Source: Nocardia sp. CC227C
GTDB taxonomy: Bacteria; Actinomycetota; Actinomycetes; Mycobacteriales; Mycobacteriaceae
Length of the DNA stretch: 64,000 bases
Assembly: GCF_030767025.1 (NCBI RefSeq)
Contig: NZ_JASITE010000011.1
Span: 1-64,000, forward strand
Direction of reading: 5' to 3'
A program made the translations under genes and the position numbers. How positions within the stretch are numbered: position 1 is the stretch's first letter; the number at the start of each line of letters is the position of its first letter. A model generated the notes under the pieces. That model worked only from the letters and a program-made list of their open reading frames with translations. It did not search any database and had not been told where the DNA came from. Of the stretch, positions 58,486-64,000 are shown piece by piece.

Positions 58486-60846
58486 TCAATCGCCACGGTT
58501 GTACCGCCTGCCGTTCACTGTCGGCGTTCGAATGACGGACACCAGTTCGGCGAGGGCCGTTCGGGCCGGATGCCCGGATTCGGCGAGTGTGCACGCCAGT
58601 TCGCCGCGCTCGGTCGGCGGCGTATCCGCCAGTTGCTCCAACACCGCCGCGGGGCCGCCGATTTCGAGCAGTTGCAGCATGCTTTCCGTCATGGCGAGCA
58701 GGCCCTCGTCGTCGGTGATGTCAACCATGCTCAATTCGCCGTCGGAGACGAGCTGGGCCACCACCAGCGGGGTCAGCACCGGGTCGCCGCGCAGGCCGCG
58801 CAGGAAGCGGGGGCCGTCGGGTAACGCCAAGCCCAGGATGCGCAGCATGGCGGCCGCGCGGCCACGGAAGGGGCAGTCCCGAATCGCCTGGAGCAGCGGC
58901 TCGCGGTCGCCGTGGTGGGCGTCGAGCCAGCCGTGGATCTCCAGGTGGGCGGTCTCCGCGGTGTAGTGGTCGGCGACCACGCCGAGCAGTCCGGCGGCGT
59001 CGGCAGCGCGCAGTTCGCCGACGACGCCGGCCTCGCGGCCCTCGGCGAGCAGCCGATCCCGCATGGCGGCGGTACCCGGATCGGTCAGTGCCACGAGGGT
59101 GCCCGGCTTGCGTAGGTCGGTGCGTAATGCCTTGCGCGCCTTGGCATCGAGCCAGGGCACCGGATCGAATTCGGGGTCGTTGAGATCCGACAGGTACAGC
59201 GGGTCCGCGACGCCACGGGTCAGCTCGACGGCACCGAGACGGTCCAGCACCTGGAAAACGGTCAGCAGGTCCGCGCCGATACGCGCCCGCTCGTCCCGCG
59301 CCGACCCCGCAGCCGTGAAATCCGCGTAGTTCTCCGACCACTGCGCCAACACCGGCTCCTCGAGCCGTCGCAGCGGCATCGGATGCGGCATGCCGTACAG
59401 GGTGTTGAGCATGTCCGGCAGCACCAGTTCGTGCACGTCCGACAGCGGGGACAGGTCGTCGAATCGCGAGGTGCCGTAGGTGATCTCCGCCGATTCGAGG
59501 ACGGCGTCGAAAGCCCGCCGCCACAGCGCCAGGGAATCGCGCAGCAGGGGACGCGCCCTGGCGACCTGCCGCAATTCGCCCTGCACGACGCGAACCAAAC
59601 GTAGGTGTTTCGCCCACGCGACCAGCCGGGTCAGCTCCGGCAGGCGCGTCGCGTCGCGAACGCCCGCTGGGTCGTCGCCGGTATCGAGCAGGGCGACCAG
59701 TTCCCGGGCGTCAGCGATGCGCAGGCGGCCGTGCGCCGTGAGCGCGCGGCCGGTGCCGACCCAGTCCACCAGCTGCCGCAACTGCCGCACCACCGGTGCC
59801 GCCTCGGCCGCCGCGACCAAATCCGCGCGGTCCGGCAGGACGACCGGAGGTTGGGCGAACGTCCGCACGGAGCCTTCGTCACCGACGAGCAGGTCCGGGC
59901 CATGCGAGATCAGCCCGGATTCCAACAGCGCCACCAGATCGTCCACCTCGGCCGGATCCAGATCGGCCGTTTCCAGGTCGGCCGCATCCAGATCGCCGGT
60001 CAGCACGCGCATCAGCGCCTCGGAGATTTCCGCGTCGGCACCGTGCGGACCGGACGGCCTGTGAGCGCCGAAAGCACTGCGCGGACCGGAAGCACCGTTC
60101 GCTCCGGGATCACCGCCGGGTCCGAACGCACCGACCTGCCCGCTCGCCCCCAGCGCACCGTCCGTCCGATCCGCCGGGCTCACACCCGAAACACCGTCCG
60201 CCCCCAGCGCGTCGTCCATCCGGTCCGCCGGGCTCGTACCCGGAACACCGTCCGCCCCCAGCGCGCCGCCCGTCCGATCCGCCGGGCTCACACCCGGAAC
60301 ACCCTCCGCCCCCAGCGCGCCGTCCGCCGGGCCTACCCGGCCCACACCCGGAACACCGTCAGCCCGGTTCGTCGCCCGAGTGCCGCCCGGCCGGTCCGCC
60401 GGGCTCACACCCGCTGCGCCGCCCGCATCCGGAAACTCGGCGGTGTCTTCCAGCGCGAGGGCGTCCCGCAGCTCCGCGCGGAATTCCGGCTCGGTCTCGG
60501 TGATCACCTCCAGCAGCTCGTCGAGTCCGCTGCCCCGGGGATCCAGCAGCCCGTTGTCGGCCAGATAGCCGAGCAGTGTCCGCAGCGTATCCGGGGCGTC
60601 GGCGGCCCGGTCGATCTCGGCCGCGGCGTCGGGAATCCAGTCCAGCAGCACATCGCACACCGCGTCCGGCGTCCAGTGCGCGAGCCGGCCGTCGCTGCTC
60701 AGGTGCCGGGCCTCCAGCGCGACGCCCGCGATCGGCTCCACGATCGGCGTCCCCCGCTGCCGCGCCCACTCCGCGCACCGCCGCACCAGCAGCTCGGCGG
60801 CGACGGTGAACTCCTCGTCCTCCTCGAGGTCGAAATGCAATCGCAT
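58486..60846 (-). CDS. Large protein of unknown function with internal repeat region
   Basis: 786 residues starting MRLHFDLEEDEEFTVAAELL. I do not recognise the family. The N-terminal 130 residues form an acidic helical domain. Residues ~140-275 are a tandem repeat (GVSPADRTGGALGADGV-like units). The C-terminal 500 residues are helical, leucine/alanine-rich and repeat-like (LTRLVAWAKHLRLVRVVQGE, LTVFQVLDRLGAVELTRGVA, and LLGVVADHYTAETAHLEIHG), suggesting an alpha-solenoid or winged-helix chain. It has no membrane segment or signal peptide. The 83 bases to the HNH gene are empty. Confidence 0.65.
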   Translation of the reverse strand: MRLHFDLEEDEEFTVAAELLVRRCAEWARQRGTPIVEPIAGVALEARHLSSDGRLAHWTPDAVCDVLLDWIPDAAAEIDRAADAPDTLRTLLGYLADNGLLDPRGSGLDELLEVITETEPEFRAELRDALALEDTAEFPDAGGAAGVSPADRPGGTRATNRADGVPGVGRVGPADGALGAEGVPGVSPADRTGGALGADGVPGTSPADRMDDALGADGVSGVSPADRTDGALGASGQVGAFGPGGDPGANGASGPRSAFGAHRPSGPHGADAEISEALMRVLTGDLDAADLETADLDPAEVDDLVALLESGLISHGPDLLVGDEGSVRTFAQPPVVLPDRADLVAAAEAAPVVRQLRQLVDWVGTGRALTAHGRLRIADARELVALLDTGDDPAGVRDATRLPELTRLVAWAKHLRLVRVVQGELRQVARARPLLRDSLALWRRAFDAVLESAEITYGTSRFDDLSPLSDVHELVLPDMLNTLYGMPHPMPLRRLEEPVLAQWSENYADFTAAGSARDERARIGADLLTVFQVLDRLGAVELTRGVADPLYLSDLNDPEFDPVPWLDAKARKALRTDLRKPGTLVALTDPGTAAMRDRLLAEGREAGVVGELRAADAAGLLGVVADHYTAETAHLEIHGWLDAHHGDREPLLQAIRDCPFRGRAAAMLRILGLALPDGPRFLRGLRGDPVLTPLVVAQLVSDGELSMVDITDDEGLLAMTESMLQLLEIGGPAAVLEQLADTPPTERGELACTLAESGHPARTALAELVSVIRTPTVNGRRYNRGD
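60130..60430 (-). repeat. Degenerate ~51-60-bp tandem repeat in the 786-residue gene
   Basis: Four to five copies of a unit encoding GVSPADRTxGALGADGVPG-like sequence lie between about 60130 and 60430. Neighbouring copies are strongly alike, indicating recent expansion. Confidence 0.8.
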
Positions 60847-60896
60847 ACCGAAACGGTAGGCGCTGGCGGCCGCACCTACCCGGCACTCGACACATC

Positions 60897-60947
60897 TGGG
60901 GATAAACCGCCTGAAATCTGTGGATTGGTGATGTTCTCTGTGGATAA
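60897..60947. promoter_or_regulatory. Three DnaA-box-like 9-mers
   Basis: TGGGGATAA (60897), TGTGGATTG (60919) and TGTGGATAA (60939, a perfect reverse DnaA box TTATCCACA) lie about 21 bases apart in the intergenic region before the Rv3779-like gene. All are in the same orientation. Confidence 0.5.
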
Positions 60948-61024
60948 CTCCCGGACTTGCCAGCGGAATCTCAGCCGCGGCCGGTAGCGTGGCGGGCTGT
61001 TGTGCCGGTAAGAGGAGTCAGCTT

Positions 61025-62962
61025 GTGAATTCGGGGCGGGAAACCGACCGGACGGACAAAACCGGGTCGGCCGTGGCAGTGCTGGAAGTGCTGGAGCGGA
61101 CCGTCCCGAAGACCGCCGCGCACCTGTCCCGATCCCGGCGAATCGCGCACCGCCTCCGGCTCGCCCGCACCGACCTCCTGATCGCGGGCGGCTATCTGGC
61201 GCTGGCCGTGCTGGTGCTCTCCGGACAGTGGCGGCACCCCGAGGACGGGTATCTGATCAAGAGCGGTCAGGACCAGACCATGTGGGAATGGTTCTTCGCC
61301 GTCACCGCGCACAATGTCGCGAACCTGGAGAACCCCCTCGGCACCGTGCTGCAGAACTATCCCGACGGCGTCAACATGATGGCGAATACCGCCATGTTCG
61401 GCGTCGGCGTGCCGTTCACACCCATCACCCTGCTGTTCGGGCCGACCGTCACCTTCGTGCTCGTGCTCACCCTCGGACTGGCCGGAACGGCGTTCGCCTG
61501 GTACTGGCTCTTCTCGCGCCACCTGGTCGACTCCCGGCCCGCGGCGGCGATCGGCGGCCTGTTCTGCGGCTTCGCGCCCGGCATGATCTCGCACGGCAAC
61601 GCGCACCCGAACTTCGTGGTGCTCCTGCTGCTGCCGATCATTACCGCGCGGTTCCTCCGCTTGGCCGAACGCGCGGAAACCTCCGGCGGCAACCGGGCGG
61701 TCCCCGCGACGGCGCGACCGACCGCCGACGTCGACCGGGCGGATCTCGCGACGGCACGGCCGTTCGGGCGGCGCGGCCGCGACGCCGTGGTCCTCGGCCT
61801 GCTGGTGGCGCTGCAGATCGCGCTGGGCGAGGAACCGCTGCTCATCTACGCCATGGCCTTCGGGGTCTTCGCGCTCGTGTACTACCTGCACCGGCCCCGG
61901 CTGGGCTGGCACGTGCTGCGCGGCAGCACGCCCACGGTCGCCCTGGCCGCGCTGATCACGGTGGCGCTCACCGAGATTCCGCTGTGGTGGCAGTTCTTCG
62001 GGCCGCAGTCGTACCGGTCCATCGACCACGGCCCCATGGGCAACGATCTCGAGGCGCTGTTCCAGTTCCCCTCCGAATCACTGGGCGGCATGCTCTCGCC
62101 GGGCACGAACGTGGCCATCAATCCCACCGAGGAGAACTCGTATTTCGGCTGGCCGCTGCTACTGCTCGTCACCGTCGGCGCGATCCTGCTGTGGCGCAAC
62201 CGGGTGGTGCGCGCGGCGAGCGTGGTGATCGTGGCGTTCACCCTGCTGTCGCTGGGGTCGAGCCTGATGATCGGCCGCGAGGACACCGGAATCACGCTGC
62301 CCTGGCACTGGTTCGAGCAGCTGCCGCTGGTGAATTCGGTGCTGGAATCGCGCTTCACCTTCGCCGCCATACCGGCCATCGCCGCCATTCTGGCGCTGGC
62401 GACGCAGCGCGCGGTGCTGTACTGGCGGGAGTCGGCGACCGACTGGCGGCCGCTGGCCTGGTTCGCCGCGCTGGCCGTGGCGCTGGTACCGCTCACGCCC
62501 ACCATTCTTCCGGTGGTGCAGCGCGCCCCCACCCCGGCCTTCTTCGCCGACGGCACCGTGAACCGGTATGTCACCGACGGTTCCGTGGTGATCGTGCCGC
62601 CGCCGACCCCGCCGGACGCCCGCGCCCTGCGCTGGCAGACCGCCGCCGACTTCAGCTTCCCGCTGGCGGGCGGCTATTTCGTGGGGCCCACCGGTTCCGA
62701 CAAGAAGGGCCGCTACGGCCCCGACGACCGGCCCACCGCCACCCTGCTCATGAAAGCCCAGCAGGCCGACCGGGTTCCGGTCGTCGACGACGCGCTGCGC
62801 GCCCAGGCGCTGGCGGATCTGCGGTACTGGCAGGCCGATGTGCTGGTGCTGCCGCCCACCGAACACGGCGAGGTACTGCGCCTCACCGTGGACCAGCTGC
62901 TCGGCTTCCACGGGCAGCGCGTCAACGGTGTCTGGATCTGGGATGTGCGCGGACTCGTCTGA
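61025..62962 (+). CDS. GT-C-like polytopic membrane protein (Rv3779-like)
   Basis: 645 residues from the GTG at 61025 with AAGAGGAG seven bases upstream. After a basic N-terminus (residues 1-50) there are about ten to eleven membrane helices. The first external loop has IKSGQDQTMWEWFFAVTAHN, an acidic GT-C-type position, and later NPLGTVLQNYPDGVNMMANT. The C-terminal ~150 residues are soluble and external (GSVVIVPPPTPPDARALRWQ onward). Similar mycobacterial proteins (Rv3779) are linked to polyprenyl-phospho-mannose/LAM synthesis. In mycobacteria the gene lies next to bpa; here it is near emb. The specific sugar is unknown. Confidence 0.75.
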   Translation: MNSGRETDRTDKTGSAVAVLEVLERTVPKTAAHLSRSRRIAHRLRLARTDLLIAGGYLALAVLVLSGQWRHPEDGYLIKSGQDQTMWEWFFAVTAHNVANLENPLGTVLQNYPDGVNMMANTAMFGVGVPFTPITLLFGPTVTFVLVLTLGLAGTAFAWYWLFSRHLVDSRPAAAIGGLFCGFAPGMISHGNAHPNFVVLLLLPIITARFLRLAERAETSGGNRAVPATARPTADVDRADLATARPFGRRGRDAVVLGLLVALQIALGEEPLLIYAMAFGVFALVYYLHRPRLGWHVLRGSTPTVALAALITVALTEIPLWWQFFGPQSYRSIDHGPMGNDLEALFQFPSESLGGMLSPGTNVAINPTEENSYFGWPLLLLVTVGAILLWRNRVVRAASVVIVAFTLLSLGSSLMIGREDTGITLPWHWFEQLPLVNSVLESRFTFAAIPAIAAILALATQRAVLYWRESATDWRPLAWFAALAVALVPLTPTILPVVQRAPTPAFFADGTVNRYVTDGSVVIVPPPTPPDARALRWQTAADFSFPLAGGYFVGPTGSDKKGRYGPDDRPTATLLMKAQQADRVPVVDDALRAQALADLRYWQADVLVLPPTEHGEVLRLTVDQLLGFHGQRVNGVWIWDVRGLV

Positions 62963-63100
62963 GCCACCGATGAATTCCGCCGCGCCGCGCAGTCGCCATT
63001 GGTGTACGGCCCTGTCCCAGCTGCACCACCGCTGAGGCCGTTCGCTCCCGGGTGGTCGCCAACCGCCGGATCGACGGTCCGACAGAAAGCGAGGCTTGCC

Positions 63101-63667
63101 ATGCGAGATCTGATAGTCACCGAGAACATCACCCTCGACGGCGTCATCGACGCGACCGGGGGTTGGTTCGCGCCCGCCGCGGGTCCGGATCAATCCGACC
63201 AGGTCGAGGCGGTACGCGCGCAGTTCGCCGCCTGTGACGCGGTGGTATTCGGGCGGAAGACCTTCGAGGAGATGCGCGGATACTGGCCCACCGTCGTCGA
63301 CACCGACACCACCGGCGTGGCCGAATACCTGAACAAGGTGCACAAGTACGTGCCGTCGCGGACCATGACCGAACCCGGCTGGGACAACTCGACCGTACTG
63401 AGCGGACCGCTCGCCGACGAGATCCGCGCGCTGAAAGCGGCCCCGGGCAACGACATCGTGGTCACCGGCAGCATCAGCGTGGTGCACCAACTCGTCGCCG
63501 CGGGAATGGTCGACGAGTTCCGGCTCTTCACCCACCCGGTGGTGCTCGGCCGGGGCGCGCGGCTGTTCCCCGACGGCACGGCGATTCCGGAACTGCGACT
63601 CGCCGAGACCACGGCATTTCGCTCCGGGGTGGTGCTGTTGCGATACCGGGCGGGCAAGGGTCGATAG
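63101..63667 (+). CDS. Dihydrofolate reductase-family (RibD C-terminal-like) protein
   Basis: 188 residues from the ATG at 63101. The pattern is that of the RibD_C/DHFR-like family: RDLIVTENITLDGVIDATGG, CDAVVFGRKTFEEMRGYWPT, KYVPSRTMTEPGWDNSTVLS, IVVTGSISVVHQLVAAGMVD and LFTHPVVLGRGARLFPDG. This is the NADPH-binding DHFR-like fold. Members (YyaP/YwjB type) are not classical dihydrofolate reductases, and their substrates are mostly unknown. It lies 11 bases before the emb gene on the same strand, an unexpected position, so it might be co-transcribed with emb. Confidence 0.85.
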   Translation: MRDLIVTENITLDGVIDATGGWFAPAAGPDQSDQVEAVRAQFAACDAVVFGRKTFEEMRGYWPTVVDTDTTGVAEYLNKVHKYVPSRTMTEPGWDNSTVLSGPLADEIRALKAAPGNDIVVTGSISVVHQLVAAGMVDEFRLFTHPVVLGRGARLFPDGTAIPELRLAETTAFRSGVVLLRYRAGKGR

Positions 63668-63678
63668 CATCGACGTCC

Positions 63679-64000
63679 GTGCGCGCAGACACCCGAGCGT
63701 TACCCCGACTCCGCCTGATCGCCCTGATCTCCGGTCTGCTGGCCGTCGTGCTGGCAGCGTTGATGCCCATCCTGCCGATCGAGCAGGACCGGCCGACACT
63801 GCACTGGCCGCAGGGCGACACCGCGAATCTCGAAGCGCCGCTGGTGTCGTACACGCCGCTGGAGCTCACCGCCGCGCTGCCGTGCGCGGTGGTGCGCGAC
63901 GGAGTGGAGACCGGCACGCTGTTCTCGACCGTCCCGGCGGCATCCGGGCAGGCGGTGGACAAGGGCCTGGTGGTCCGGGTGGAAGACGAGCCCGCGACCG
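63679..64000 (+). CDS. Emb-family arabinosyltransferase, N-terminal fragment (runs off window)
   Basis: GTG at 63679 starts a frame, without an ATG, that continues past the right edge (107 complete codons). After a basic start (VRADTRALPRLRLIALISGL) there is one signal-anchor helix, then the Emb N-terminal ectodomain pattern. EQDRPTLHWPQGDTANLEAP is followed by PLVSYTPLELTAALPCAVVR and GTLFSTVPAAS, characteristic of EmbA/B/C. These enzymes polymerise arabinan on arabinogalactan or lipoarabinomannan from DPA and are targets of ethambutol. Which Emb paralogue it is cannot be told from the fragment. Confidence 0.85.
   Translation, partial: MRADTRALPRLRLIALISGLLAVVLAALMPILPIEQDRPTLHWPQGDTANLEAPLVSYTPLELTAALPCAVVRDGVETGTLFSTVPAASGQAVDKGLVVRVEDEPAT

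Overview
The window looks like a chromosomal segment of a high-GC, mycolic-acid-containing actinomycete, most likely Nocardia or a close relative. The evidence is the gene content: a complete lipid-linked galactan polymerisation and export set (GlfT1, GlfT2, Wzm/Wzt-type ABC transporter), the DprE1/DprE2/AftA decaprenyl-phosphoryl-arabinose branch running toward an Emb arabinosyltransferase, an antigen-85-type mycolyltransferase, the proteasome activator Bpa, and a mycothiol-dependent-type enzyme. Gene order recalls the Mycobacterium tuberculosis Rv3752c-Rv3793 segment, with many insertions and rearrangements. Assignments are from motif recognition only; no database search was run.

Layout. 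1-8800: the 3' end of an MmpL-like transporter, a decayed hydrolase locus, tRNA-Ser(CGA), tadA with its usual partner, tyrA, a glycolipid-binding-type protein, a C5-cytosine methyltransferase with a Vsr repair nuclease, a DUF998-like membrane protein and a DinB/MDMPI enzyme. 8800-18540: aromatic aminotransferase, a DLH-like hydrolase, tRNA-Ser(GCT), tRNA-Arg(ACG), a regulator, the mycolyltransferase, tRNA-Ser(TGA), a MarR regulator, a lactate-monooxygenase-like flavoprotein, a 37-residue membrane peptide, a quinone oxidoreductase, a class-V aminotransferase fold without its lysine, and bpa.

18785-34430 is the envelope-glycan block: wzm-wzt-glfT1, glfT2, then a GtrA / GtrB-like GT2 / large GT-C-like membrane protein triad, and rmlB, rmlA, rmlC for dTDP-rhamnose precursors. 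A secreted Nocardia-type protein and an HSL-type esterase lie between them. 34587-48330 holds a hydrolase, a DHA2 efflux pump with a divergent MarR regulator, a DUF1801 protein, a serine hydrolase, an orphan DUF5753 regulator with a membrane protein, and a run of mini-LuxR, molybdopterin oxidoreductase, membrane adenylate cyclase and Crp-type regulator.

48687-64000: a split-barrel flavoprotein, GtrA-like (Rv3789-type), dprE1-dprE2, aftA, then about 9 kb of accessory DNA (two small genes divergent from an XRE/DUF5753-DUF397 pair with palindromic operators, an HNH endonuclease of the 13E12 type, a large unknown protein, an Rv3779-like membrane protein, a reductase) before the truncated emb gene at the right edge. 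A recurring oddity is long low-complexity or tandem-repeat insertions inside otherwise conserved genes (aftA, the cyclase, the molybdo-enzyme, the unknown 786-residue protein).
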